Source of the DNA: Planctomycetota bacterium
Lineage (GTDB): Bacteria; Planctomycetota; Phycisphaerae; WQYP01
Direction of reading: 5' to 3'
NCBI GenBank assembly: GCA_021828925.1
Contig: JAJZCT010000025.1
Coordinates: forward strand, 1 to 13,628
DNA: 13,628 nucleotides
Shown: piece by piece, positions 6,617-13,628 of the stretch
How the letters are laid out: each line of letters starts with the position of its first letter
Numbering within the stretch: the first letter of the stretch is position 1
Translations under genes and position numbers: made by a program
Notes under the pieces: generated by a model
What the model saw: only the letters and a program-made list of their open reading frames with translations
Told to the model about the DNA's origin: nothing
Databases searched by the model: none

Positions 6617-8551
6617 ATGCCGGAAAAAGTTGCAAAGAAAAAAGTGGTTAATCGCTGGTGGAACTGGGAAGATGCGCTGCTGATTGCTCTGCTGGCGGGG
6701 GCATTATATCTGCCGGGGCTGGCACGCATTCCGCTCTTTGACCGCGATGAGCCACGGTTTGCCACCGCGGCGCGGGAAATGCTGCGCTCCGGGGATGTGA
6801 TTGTTCCGCGTTTTAACAGTGTACTTCGCCCGGAAAAGCCGCCGATGATTTATTGGCTGATGGATGTCAGTTATAAAATTTTCGGCGTCAGCGGTATGGC
6901 AGCGCGGCTGCCGAGCGTGCTGTTTGGCACGTTGACTCTTCTGGTGGTGTATTGGATGGCGGGGCGACGTTTTGGCCGGGCGACGGGTTTGCTTTCGGCG
7001 CTGATGTTGTCGGTGGCATCGCTTTATTTCGTGGAAACCCGTATGGCTACAGCGGATTCCGTGCTGATCTTTTTCACCACCGTGTGCATGGCCTGCGTCT
7101 GGGAGGCGTGGGATTCGCAGACATCCGATGATGGCGTGCCGAAATTACGTCCGCGCGTGGATGACCTTACGGATTCCGCCGGTGGCGAGTTACTTAATGA
7201 ATCGCATGTGGCCGCACGGGGGTATGTGCCGTTTGGGGTGGTGCTGATTTTCTGGGTTTCCCTGGCAGCGGGCATTATGACCAAGGGCGTGACGCCCATT
7301 TTTGTGCTGGCCACGATGATGACGCTTTCCATGACTACCGGCCGGGCAGCTGATCTTTGGCGCGACTGGTGGAAAAGCCCGGGCTTGGGGCGCGTCATTC
7401 ATTTGCCGGAGCTGTTTTTTGGATTGGTTCGTAAAGGCAATTGGGGCTGGTGGCGGCGCTTGCGCCCGCTGATGGGTTTGGGCGTTTTAATCGTTTTGGT
7501 GCTGCCATGGTTCATCGCCGCGTGGCACGCCACCCACGGACAGCTTATTGAGAAAATGCTCTTGCGGAACCTGGTGCAACGCACCTCCAGCGGACTGCAG
7601 GGCCACGGTGAGCCGTTCGGATTTTACCTGCTGGTAATCTGGGCAATATTCTGGCCGTGGAGTGTGTTGCTGGTGCCGGCGGCTTATCACGCCATACGGC
7701 GTGTGCGCGGCAAGCTGGTGATGTCCATTGACCCATCGCCCTATCAATTTATTCTGGCGTGGATTATTCCTTCGTGGCTGATTTTTGAGTGTTTTGTCAC
7801 CAAGATGGTGGAATATGTCTTGCCGTTATTTATCCCGCTGGCGATCCTTTGCGCTGATACGCTGGTACAAAGTTGGCATAGAATGACGGACGTGCTGTCG
7901 CCTAAATGGTTTGCGGTGGCACGGTGGGTGTGGATGGCGGTTTGGCTGGGCATGGGTATGGGCGCTGTGGTGGGGGGGTGGAAAATGTTTGTACCGCATC
8001 ATCCTCAGCAGTTTTATCATCTGGTTCCGCTGGCCGCAGCACTGGTTGCCACCGGAGCGGCGGGTGCCATTTCCTGGAACCGCCCGGCGTGGCCCTATGT
8101 TACGGTATTGTGCTTTGGGCTTACATTAATGATTGCGGATATTTCAACGCTGCCAAGTATCAAAGCCTTGCAGTTAAGCCGCGACGCGGGGCAGCAGATG
8201 CGGCGCCTGCGTGCGGAAGGCTTTGAACTTGGTGCCGTTGGTTACACCGAACCGAGTCTGGTCTTTTATGCGGATGCTCATGTCCATTTCTTCGCCAATC
8301 CGCAGGAATTGTTGACCAATGTCCGATTTAACGCTTCGGGAAAAGCCCCAGCGCGGATAGCGCAAAAATATTGTGTTGCGGCGGACCGGCGAACGGTGGC
8401 TTACTTAGAAAAGAAGCACATTCGGTATTACGTCTGGGATTGGTTTAATGGCATGAAGATAGCAAAAGGGCGGATGGTGCGGGTCACGTTGCTGACCAAC
8501 GTGGATCCCTGGCCGAAAACTCGTGCCGTCACAAAACCGGCCGGGAAGTAG
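6617..8551 (+). CDS. GT39/ArnT-like polytopic glycosyltransferase
   Basis: A membrane protein of 644 residues in the dolichyl-/undecaprenyl-phosphate-sugar transferase clan (PMT/ArnT, GT-C fold). The first external loop carries DRDEPRFATAAREM at 42-55, with the acidic residues expected to bind metal and act in catalysis, followed by RPEKPPMIYWL at 71-81, typical of the family. About twelve or thirteen hydrophobic segments follow, the last near 492-510, and then a soluble C-terminal region (about 515-644). Motifs of ArnT-like enzymes include HGEPFGFYLLVIWAIFWPWS (330-349) and TKMVEYVLPLFIPL (395-408). It probably transfers a sugar from a lipid-phosphate donor to a lipid or protein in the periplasm; donor and acceptor cannot be told. 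A hydrophilic stretch at about 166-200 is unusually long. The gene starts four bases after the RAYT stop and lacks a clear ribosome-binding site, which suggests translational coupling. Confidence 0.88.
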   Translation: MPEKVAKKKVVNRWWNWEDALLIALLAGALYLPGLARIPLFDRDEPRFATAAREMLRSGDVIVPRFNSVLRPEKPPMIYWLMDVSYKIFGVSGMAARLPSVLFGTLTLLVVYWMAGRRFGRATGLLSALMLSVASLYFVETRMATADSVLIFFTTVCMACVWEAWDSQTSDDGVPKLRPRVDDLTDSAGGELLNESHVAARGYVPFGVVLIFWVSLAAGIMTKGVTPIFVLATMMTLSMTTGRAADLWRDWWKSPGLGRVIHLPELFFGLVRKGNWGWWRRLRPLMGLGVLIVLVLPWFIAAWHATHGQLIEKMLLRNLVQRTSSGLQGHGEPFGFYLLVIWAIFWPWSVLLVPAAYHAIRRVRGKLVMSIDPSPYQFILAWIIPSWLIFECFVTKMVEYVLPLFIPLAILCADTLVQSWHRMTDVLSPKWFAVARWVWMAVWLGMGMGAVVGGWKMFVPHHPQQFYHLVPLAAALVATGAAGAISWNRPAWPYVTVLCFGLTLMIADISTLPSIKALQLSRDAGQQMRRLRAEGFELGAVGYTEPSLVFYADAHVHFFANPQELLTNVRFNASGKAPARIAQKYCVAADRRTVAYLEKKHIRYYVWDWFNGMKIAKGRMVRVTLLTNVDPWPKTRAVTKPAGK

Positions 8552-8657
8552 CCGGCTGTAATATCTCGCCTACAATTAGCCAAGAGCGGCCGGTGGATGG
8601 CTACTGCCGGTGCCGCAGGATTATGAAATGCCAGACTGTGTAATTTCAGGAAAAATC
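8552..8657. promoter_or_regulatory. Intergenic gap with an imperfect hairpin
   Basis: A hairpin can form from GCGGC (8586-8590) and GCCGC (8612-8616), continued inside by CGG/CCG after a two-base bulge. A second GC-rich inverted pair, CCGGC/GCCGG, spans the stop codon of the glycosyltransferase gene. Neither is followed by a T-run. A TACAAT hexamer lies near 8571-8576 but has no acceptable -35 partner. AGGAA at 8648-8652 is the ribosome-binding site of the next gene. Confidence 0.3.
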
Positions 8658-9689
8658 ATGACCGATAGTACGACCAACACGGCACCAGCGGCACTCCCGC
8701 ATAATCGTTTGGGAATTAATTACCGTGCCGTGCCGCCACGGAAAATTCCCGGCTTAATTATTGACGCCCATACCCATACGCGCGAGCCGGCGCTGACGCG
8801 GGAATTTCTTCGCGCCGCGGATGCCTACGGTATTGGAAGAATCTGGACGATGGCTCCGTTAGAAGATGTGGAGGCTCTGCGCGAAGCATTTCCCGGGAGA
8901 TTTGAATTCATTGCCATTCCCAAATGGCAGAATTTGGGACCCGGCGAGGATTTTATAAAAGAGTGGCGGCGGCGCGTTGATGCATTTTATGAGCACGGTT
9001 CCCGTTTAATTAAATTTCACAATGCCCCTGGCACCCAAAAGCGCATGGGCATGAATCTTGATCATCCGGAAATGCAAGGCATCATGCGGCAGGCGTATGA
9101 TCTGGGCTATCACTTCATGACCCATGTGGGTGATCCTAAGGCCTGGTTCGGAGAGGGAAAAAAATATGATCCAAAGGATGGGCAGAAAAGTTTTATTGAG
9201 CAATTTGCCATGCTCGACCGCATGTTGGAAAAATATCCCGATCGTGTGCATCTTGGTGCGCATATCGGCGGCAGCGTGGAGGAATTGGGGCAATTGCAAC
9301 TCCGTCTCGACCGATTCCCACATTACATTGTGGATTCCAGCGCCACCAAATGGATTATTCGCGGTATTGCCCAGCAGCCGCTGGAGCCGGTGCGGGATTT
9401 CTTTATCCGCAATCAGGACCGGATCGTATTCGGTAGTGATCTGGTGGTTGGCGAAAAATATGATTTTGACCACTATGCCAGTCGCTACTGGGTGCATCAG
9501 CAGCAGTGGGAAACTAATTATTATGGAGAATCTCCGATTGAAGATCCGGATGCCGATAACGGTATTCCGCAATTGCACGGGCTGAATTTGCCCGCCGAGG
9601 TACTGGAAAAGCTATACCGCACCAATGCTGAAAAATGGCTCTTTGGAAAAGTGCTGGGAAAGCCCCGCGTTTCGGCCACCGCCTCATAA
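8658..9689 (+). CDS. Amidohydrolase-2 family metal-dependent hydrolase
   Basis: A cytosolic TIM-barrel hydrolase of 343 residues. The amidohydrolase-2 signs are present: DAHTH with His38 and His40 at the end of strand 1, Lys119 in RLIKFHN, His156 in MTHVGD, His202 in GAHIGG, and Asp261 in FGSDL. These are the usual metal and catalytic residues of the family, which includes decarboxylases and hydrolases of ring or lactone substrates. The C-terminal NLPAEVLEKLYRTNAEKWLF is also typical. The ATG at 8658 has AGGAA six bases upstream; an in-frame GTG at 8610 has no such site and would add 16 poorly conserved-looking residues. Nothing nearby names a substrate: the upstream glycosyltransferase and downstream flavoprotein are separated by gaps of about 100 and 240 bases. 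The exact reaction is unknown. Confidence 0.85.
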   Translation: MTDSTTNTAPAALPHNRLGINYRAVPPRKIPGLIIDAHTHTREPALTREFLRAADAYGIGRIWTMAPLEDVEALREAFPGRFEFIAIPKWQNLGPGEDFIKEWRRRVDAFYEHGSRLIKFHNAPGTQKRMGMNLDHPEMQGIMRQAYDLGYHFMTHVGDPKAWFGEGKKYDPKDGQKSFIEQFAMLDRMLEKYPDRVHLGAHIGGSVEELGQLQLRLDRFPHYIVDSSATKWIIRGIAQQPLEPVRDFFIRNQDRIVFGSDLVVGEKYDFDHYASRYWVHQQQWETNYYGESPIEDPDADNGIPQLHGLNLPAEVLEKLYRTNAEKWLFGKVLGKPRVSATAS

Positions 9690-9931
9690 TATTTCTCGAC
9701 TGTATTTATCGCTTGTTTGCTCGTTGGGCACCGATGGGTACAATGCACGCAACAGTAGTGCGTTGGTGCGCTTGGCACAGGGGCATGGATGGACAACTAA
9801 GCGATGGGTATTGAGACTTCCGTCCCGGAACTCCCAGTACACAAGCTATGCGGACAAGAACCGTAGCTTAATTAATATTCTTAACGCAACGATAAAAAGC
9901 TGTAGTACCGTCGGATGACGAGGTAATTCTT
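9690..9931 (+). promoter_or_regulatory. Upstream region of the SQR-like gene with a possible promoter
   Basis: This 242-base gap is the longest in the window. TTGCTC (9717-9722) and TACAAT (9739-9744) are 16 bases apart; the -10 is good and the -35 poor. Just downstream ACGCA and TGCGT can form a short hairpin. A later AT-rich patch (about 9868-9882) could hold another start. GAGG at 9920-9923 is the ribosome-binding site of the next gene. I find no convincing gene in the gap. Confidence 0.3.
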
Positions 9932-11395
9932 ATGGCTCGAGTAGTTGTTCTGGGCGCCGGAATTGCGGGACACACCGCCGCGTTGTTTTTACGGCGTAGA
10001 TTGCCGCGCTCCCATCACGTCATTGTGGTATCGCCTAAAGATATTTATAACTGGATACCATCGAATATCTGGGTGGGCGTGGGGGCCATGAAATCCAGCG
10101 AAGTGGTTGTGCCCTTACGGCCGGTGTATGAGCGCATGGGCATTGAATTTATTCAGGGAAAAGCGGTGGAGCTTTATCCGGAGGGATCCGGAGCAAATAC
10201 CGGGGCCGAACCTTGCGTGGCGGTGGAACTTACCACCGGCGACCAAAAAGGATCCAAGCAACAGGTGTCGTACGATTATCTTATCAATGCCACCGGCCCT
10301 AAGTTAAATTTTGCGGCCACCGCCGGGCTTGGTCCGGAGGCCTTTACGCAATCCGTGTGTACCAATGAACATGCGGAGAAAGCGTCATCCGCCTTTTTGA
10401 CTTGCATTGCGGAAATGAAAAAAGGGGTCAGGAAAACGCTGGTCATTGGCACCGGGCACGGCCTGTGTACGTGTGAAGGTGCCGCCTTTGAGTATGTGCT
10501 GAATGTGGAATTTGAACTTAGACGCCATGGTGTGCGGGATAAGGCTACCATTGTATTCATAACCAACGAAGCACAACTGGGTGATTTTGGTGTCGATGGC
10601 ATGTATTTCAAGCGGGGCGGGTATGTGGTGCATAGCTCCACGTTTGCCGAGTCTCTGTTCACGGAGCGTGGTATCCAATGGATTTCCGGCGCGCATGTGC
10701 AAAAAATTGAAGCCGATAAAATTTATTGCGAAACGCTCGATGGCGAAACCCATGAGACTGCCTACGATTTTGCCATGCTGTTGCCGCCATTCACGGGGAC
10801 AGGCTTAAAAGCTTTTAATCGTGCGGGCGAGGATATCACCTCTGAGCTTTTTGTTCCCAGCGGGTTTATGAAGGTGGATGCCAACTACACCAAAAAAGAG
10901 TATCGCGATTGGAAAGCCGCGGACTGGCCGCGCACTTATCAGAATCCGAAATACGGTAATATCTTCGCGGTCGGGATTGCTTTTGCTCCGCCCCATCCCA
11001 TTTCCCGGCCCCGAACCAGTGTGAAGGGAACACCGATTTCCCCGGCCCCGCCGCGCACGGGCATGCCGTCGGCAATCATGGGACGTGTGGTGGCCAATAC
11101 CATTGTGGATCGGATAATAAGTCAATCCGGACATGGCGGAAAGACCGCTTCCATGGCCGAACTGGGTGCGGCGTGCGTGGCCTCGGCGGGTGCCAACTTC
11201 TGGTCGGGAACCGCGGTTGCGATGACCATGTTCCCCATTGTTCCGGACTTTGAAAAATTTCCCGAATATGGCCGCGATTTGCAGTTTACTTTTGGCGAGA
11301 TTGGCTCGGCCGGGCATTGGATCAAAAAGATTCTGCATTATATGTTTATTTACAAGGCGAAAGCCAAACCTTTTTGGTGGCTGATTCCGGAGTAA
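9932..11395 (+). CDS. FAD-dependent sulfide:quinone oxidoreductase-like protein
   Basis: A flavoprotein of 487 residues that probably oxidises sulfide (or a related sulfur compound) at the cytoplasmic membrane and passes electrons to quinone. The N-terminus has the FAD dinucleotide motif GAGIAG (8-13). DYLINATGPKL (115-125) is the second FAD-fold motif. GTGHGLCTCEGAAFEY (173-188) matches the family's cysteine/GAxxEF region, here with a CxC pair at 179 and 181; Cys143 (SVCTNEHA) is another redox candidate. NIFAVGIAFAPP (343-354) binds FAD, and PRTGMPSAIMGRVVA (374-388) is the usual PKTG-type motif. The tail (460-487) is amphipathic and aromatic, as in membrane-bound SQRs. The position after VG where I recall a cysteine in type I enzymes is Ala350, so the sulfur chemistry may differ. 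A different NDH-2-like or flavocytochrome role cannot be excluded. GAGG at 9920-9923 supports the start. Confidence 0.82.
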   Translation: MARVVVLGAGIAGHTAALFLRRRLPRSHHVIVVSPKDIYNWIPSNIWVGVGAMKSSEVVVPLRPVYERMGIEFIQGKAVELYPEGSGANTGAEPCVAVELTTGDQKGSKQQVSYDYLINATGPKLNFAATAGLGPEAFTQSVCTNEHAEKASSAFLTCIAEMKKGVRKTLVIGTGHGLCTCEGAAFEYVLNVEFELRRHGVRDKATIVFITNEAQLGDFGVDGMYFKRGGYVVHSSTFAESLFTERGIQWISGAHVQKIEADKIYCETLDGETHETAYDFAMLLPPFTGTGLKAFNRAGEDITSELFVPSGFMKVDANYTKKEYRDWKAADWPRTYQNPKYGNIFAVGIAFAPPHPISRPRTSVKGTPISPAPPRTGMPSAIMGRVVANTIVDRIISQSGHGGKTASMAELGAACVASAGANFWSGTAVAMTMFPIVPDFEKFPEYGRDLQFTFGEIGSAGHWIKKILHYMFIYKAKAKPFWWLIPE

Positions 11396-11400
11396 TTGAC

Positions 11401-11541
11401 GTGAAAAATGATGATTTGCTTGCGTTTGCCCCTCGGCCCACCCGATCGACACGATTTTTCAGAACGTTTGTGCCTTGGCAGTTCCTTAAATTTATATCCA
11501 TTAATCTCAAAATGATCCGGATGATCCGCAAGTCTCATTAG
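11401..11541 (+). CDS. Small basic, aromatic-rich protein downstream of the SQR-like gene
   Basis: A 46-residue ORF with GTG start, five bases after the SQR-like stop and in a different frame. GGAG at 11389-11392 lies eight bases before the GTG, inside the end of the preceding gene, so translation is probably coupled. The product has ten Lys/Arg against two Asp, with a Pro-Arg-Thr-Arg segment (11-18) and an aromatic stretch FFRTFVPWQF (19-28). The C-terminal part (about 26-45) would be an amphipathic helix with lysines at 30, 37 and 44, seven residues apart. No signal peptide or full membrane span is seen. I do not recognise the family. Peripheral membrane binding, or binding to the SQR-like protein, is an inference from composition and position. 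The tight spacing, ribosome-binding site and ordered composition argue that it is a true gene. Confidence 0.65.
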   Translation: MKNDDLLAFAPRPTRSTRFFRTFVPWQFLKFISINLKMIRMIRKSH

Positions 11542-11546
11542 ATGTT

Positions 11547-11568
11547 GCCATCATGGCGGGTTCGCCAT
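11547..11568. repeat. Overlapping inverted repeats after the small gene
   Basis: ATGGCG (11553-11558) and CGCCAT (11563-11568) form a perfect six-base-pair stem with a GGTT loop. The same ATGGC can instead pair with GCCAT at 11547-11551 with a one-base gap, which is too tight to fold as RNA but makes a near-palindromic DNA site. It lies between the small gene's stop and the next promoter. No T-run follows. It could be a weak terminator or a protein-binding site upstream of the ATPase promoter. Confidence 0.4.
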
Positions 11569-11579
11569 TGATCGCATGC

Positions 11580-11607
11580 TTGGCAATACCTAATTATCGG
11601 TTAAAAT
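11580..11607 (+). promoter_or_regulatory. Sigma70-like promoter for the metal ATPase gene
   Basis: TTGGCA (11580-11585) matches five of six bases of the -35 consensus, and TAAAAT (11602-11607) matches five of six of the -10, with a 16-base spacer. Transcription would begin near 11613-11615, which is the ATG of the ATPase gene itself. There is no Shine-Dalgarno before that ATG, so the message may be leaderless. Confidence 0.5.
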
Positions 11608-11614
11608 ACCTCAA

Positions 11615-13549
11615 ATGGATAAAGATATACACAATAGCGGCACGCCGGGACGTGCCGGCTCGGAAGAAGCTCTGGCCCCCAGAGTTGGTCCATTTCACTG
11701 GCGTACCCTCTGGGGGCGGCGACAGATGATCATCGCGGCTCTGGCCATTCTGGGCATCGGCACGAATTTGTTTCTGCGTTTCGCCATCCATGTTACGCCG
11801 CGCGTTTATGATGTACCGTTGCTTCTTACACTGGCCATCGGCGGCGTTCCTTTGGTGGGGGAGCTGCTGGTTAAATTGGTGCATCGGCAGTTCGGATCTG
11901 ATTTGCTGGCGGGAATCTCGATTGTCACGGCCGCATTGCTGGATCAATATCTGGCCGGGGCGTTGGTGGTGCTGATGCTTTCCGGAGGGGAAACACTGGA
12001 ACGTTATGCCGTGGGCAGCGCCTCTTCGGTGTTACGTGCTCTGGCCGGCCGCATGCCGCTGATCGCTCATAAAAAGCAGGGAGGCAGAATCATGGATGTG
12101 GCACTGCACGATGTAGCCATAGGAGATCAACTGCAGGTGTTTCCCCACGAGCTTTGCCCCGTGGATGGTGTGGTCATTGCAGGGCACGGCGTAATGGATG
12201 AAGCGTATTTAACCGGCGAGCCATTTAAGATTTCCAAGACTCCCGGTTCCAGCGTGCTCTCCGGCGCGGTCAATGGCGAAAGCGTATTGGATATCCAAGC
12301 CACGAAATTGGCGGTGGATTCCCGCTACGCAAAAATCATGCAGGTCATGAAGACCAGCGAGCAGGACCGCCCGAAACTGCGACGCCTGGGAGATCAACTG
12401 GGTGCTTTTTATACTCCGCTGGCGGTGGCCGTGGCCATTCTGGCATGGCTGGTAAGCGGCCAAGCGGTGCGCTTCCTGGCGGTGCTGGTCATCGCGACGC
12501 CCTGTCCACTGTTAATTGCCATTCCAGTGGCGGTTATCGGGGCGATTTCCCTTTCGGCCCGCCGGGGCATTATTATCAAAAAGCCCGTCGTGCTTGAACA
12601 GGTTGATGCTTGTCGCACATTGATTTTTGACAAGACCGGAACACTGACCTACGGCGAACCAACACTCACTTCCGTGCACAAGAGGACCGGCACCGACGGT
12701 GATGAAAGCCTGATGTTCGCGGCCGGACTGGAACGGTATTCCAAACATCCACTGGCGGGTGCCATTATCAAAGCTGCGGCGGATGCCGGACTGCCGCAAC
12801 GCGAGGCTTCTGAGATAAGCGAACCGCCGGGCGTGGGACTTCACGGCATCATTGATGGACATCAGGTGGACATTTGCAGCCGGCGGCAACTCTTAAACCG
12901 TGATCCTTCGACCAGTGCCTTTTTGCCGCAGCACGGCGGCGGTCTGGAATGTATGGTCCTCATTGATGGAGCTTATAGCGCAAGCTTTCAGTTCCGTGAT
13001 GAGCCTCGAGCCGAGGGCGCATCATTTGTTAAACATCTCGGGCCTCAGCATCGCTTTGATCGCCTGATGCTGGTATCTGGTGACCAGGAATCGGAAGTGC
13101 AATATCTGGCCAATCGAGTGGGTATTACGGAAGTTCATGCCGGCAAAACACCGGAACAAAAGCTGGATATTGTAAAAGCCGAAACGCTTAAAGCCCGCAC
13201 GCTTTACATTGGTGATGGCATCAATGACGCTCCGGCGTTGATGGCGGCTACGGTGGGCGTGGCGCTGGGTCAAAATAGTGAAATCATCACCGAGGCCGCC
13301 GGAGCGGTCATCATGGACAGCTCGCTAAAAAAAGTGGATGAGTTTTTTCATATCAGCCGCCGCATGAGAAATGTAGCGCTGCAAAGTGCCCTGGGCGGCA
13401 TGGCGTTAAGTCTCATCGGCATGATATTAGCGTCATTTGGCTTGTTGCCGCCGGTCGCGGGTGCGGTAGCCCAGGAATTTATTGACCTGCTGGCGGTGCT
13501 TAACGCTCTTCGTGCGGCCTTCCCTCCGAAATCATTGACCGATTATTAG
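11615..13549 (+). CDS. P1B-type heavy-metal-transporting ATPase with TPC motif
   Basis: An inner-membrane metal pump of 644 residues. P-type ATPase motifs are complete: TGE at 200-202 in the actuator domain, DKTGTLT with phosphorylated Asp339, the P1B-specific HP dipeptide at 378-379 (SKHPL), and GDGINDAP at 533-540. The membrane metal motif is T295-P296-C297 with a proline seven residues on, not the CPC of copper pumps. The last helix region has QEFID at 620-624. From memory these two motifs together point to the P1B-5 group (nickel/iron exporters such as Nia), but here there is no C-terminal hemerythrin domain and no N-terminal CxxC metal-binding domain. The metal is therefore uncertain: Ni, Fe, Co and Zn are all possible. 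The ATG at 11615 lacks a ribosome-binding site, and a good promoter ends eight bases before it. No metal-sensing regulator is adjacent. Confidence 0.9.
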   Translation: MDKDIHNSGTPGRAGSEEALAPRVGPFHWRTLWGRRQMIIAALAILGIGTNLFLRFAIHVTPRVYDVPLLLTLAIGGVPLVGELLVKLVHRQFGSDLLAGISIVTAALLDQYLAGALVVLMLSGGETLERYAVGSASSVLRALAGRMPLIAHKKQGGRIMDVALHDVAIGDQLQVFPHELCPVDGVVIAGHGVMDEAYLTGEPFKISKTPGSSVLSGAVNGESVLDIQATKLAVDSRYAKIMQVMKTSEQDRPKLRRLGDQLGAFYTPLAVAVAILAWLVSGQAVRFLAVLVIATPCPLLIAIPVAVIGAISLSARRGIIIKKPVVLEQVDACRTLIFDKTGTLTYGEPTLTSVHKRTGTDGDESLMFAAGLERYSKHPLAGAIIKAAADAGLPQREASEISEPPGVGLHGIIDGHQVDICSRRQLLNRDPSTSAFLPQHGGGLECMVLIDGAYSASFQFRDEPRAEGASFVKHLGPQHRFDRLMLVSGDQESEVQYLANRVGITEVHAGKTPEQKLDIVKAETLKARTLYIGDGINDAPALMAATVGVALGQNSEIITEAAGAVIMDSSLKKVDEFFHISRRMRNVALQSALGGMALSLIGMILASFGLLPPVAGAVAQEFIDLLAVLNALRAAFPPKSLTDY

Positions 13550-13600
13550 TTATCGGTTCTGGCGGATAATGCGGGGCGTATCCGTAAATCAGCCCGATAA
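13550..13600. terminator. Nested palindrome directly after the metal ATPase stop codon
   Basis: The outer arms are TTATCGG (13550-13556) and CCGATAA (13594-13600); the inner arms are CGGATA (13563-13568) and TATCCG (13579-13584) around a ten-base loop. Both pairs are perfect and separated by an internal loop. The structure begins at the first base after the stop codon, which suits a 3' end structure, but there is no T-run, so Rho-independent termination is not clear. Confidence 0.4.
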
Positions 13601-13628
13601 CGTGCCAACCCACGCTCGCCAAAATATG

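Noticed and set aside
8610..8657. GTG start that lengthens the amidohydrolase
   Set aside because: The ATG at 8658 has a good ribosome-binding site and the extra 16 residues show no domain signal.
9006..9578. Minus-strand ORF of 190 residues
   Set aside because: Antisense to the conserved metal-binding core of the amidohydrolase.
9625..9918. Plus-strand ORF crossing into the gap before the SQR-like gene
   Set aside because: It is out of frame with the amidohydrolase and begins inside it; the gap portion has no family signal.
10805..11452. Minus-strand ORF of 215 residues
   Set aside because: It overlaps the 3' half of the SQR-like gene and has His/Arg/Gly-rich antisense composition; no motif or ribosome-binding site.
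1..13628. CRISPR array, tRNA, rRNA or complete insertion sequence
   Set aside because: No regularly spaced repeats, cloverleaf-like segments, rRNA stretches or paired terminal repeats were seen on reading; no profile search was possible.

Overview
The window is a moderately GC-rich stretch of a bacterial chromosome with densely packed genes. One gene on the minus strand runs off the left edge (hemC); every other gene I can support is on the plus strand. Two divergent biosynthetic genes (hemC, panD), envelope serine proteases with lipoprotein-type signals, a single-copy-looking REP-type transposase and a stand-alone sulfide:quinone-reductase-like gene fit a free-living Gram-negative bacterium. 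The flavour of several proteins recalls Planctomycetota/Phycisphaerae, but that is a weak impression and no marker gene fixes the taxonomy.

Layout, left to right. (1) 1-962, minus: hemC, tetrapyrrole synthesis, nearly complete. (2) 1140-1520: panD, the self-cleaving aspartate decarboxylase that makes beta-alanine for CoA. (3) 1603-4510: two tandem HtrA/Deg-like proteins with two PDZ domains each. The first has a complete His-Asp-Ser triad. The second has the same architecture but has lost His and Asp, so it looks like a pseudoprotease. (4) 4614-5876: a Kch-type potassium channel with pore and RCK domain. (5) 5944-6612: a RAYT (Y1/HUH-type transposase relative) whose first HUH histidine is tyrosine, followed four bases later by (6) 6617-8551, a GT39/ArnT-like membrane glycosyltransferase. 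(7) 8658-9689: an amidohydrolase-2 family metal hydrolase. (8) 9932-11395: an FAD-dependent sulfide:quinone oxidoreductase-like protein, directly followed by (9) 11401-11541, a 46-residue basic, aromatic-rich ORF with its own ribosome-binding site. (10) 11615-13549: a metal-transporting P1B ATPase with a TPC membrane motif and a QEFID motif near the C-terminus, preceded by a good promoter whose predicted start lies on the initiation codon (possible leaderless mRNA).

Most genes look like separate housekeeping or envelope functions rather than one pathway. The real local units are the protease/pseudoprotease pair (envelope quality control), the SQR-like protein plus small basic protein (sulfide oxidation at the membrane), and perhaps the RAYT-glycosyltransferase transcript. 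I see no rRNA, tRNA, CRISPR array, prophage or complete insertion sequence. Non-coding gaps are all under 300 bases; several hold short perfect or nested palindromes, listed below. The most interesting items are the degenerate HtrA paralogue, the small gene after the SQR-like gene, the altered RAYT active site and the conserved internal start in the potassium channel gene.
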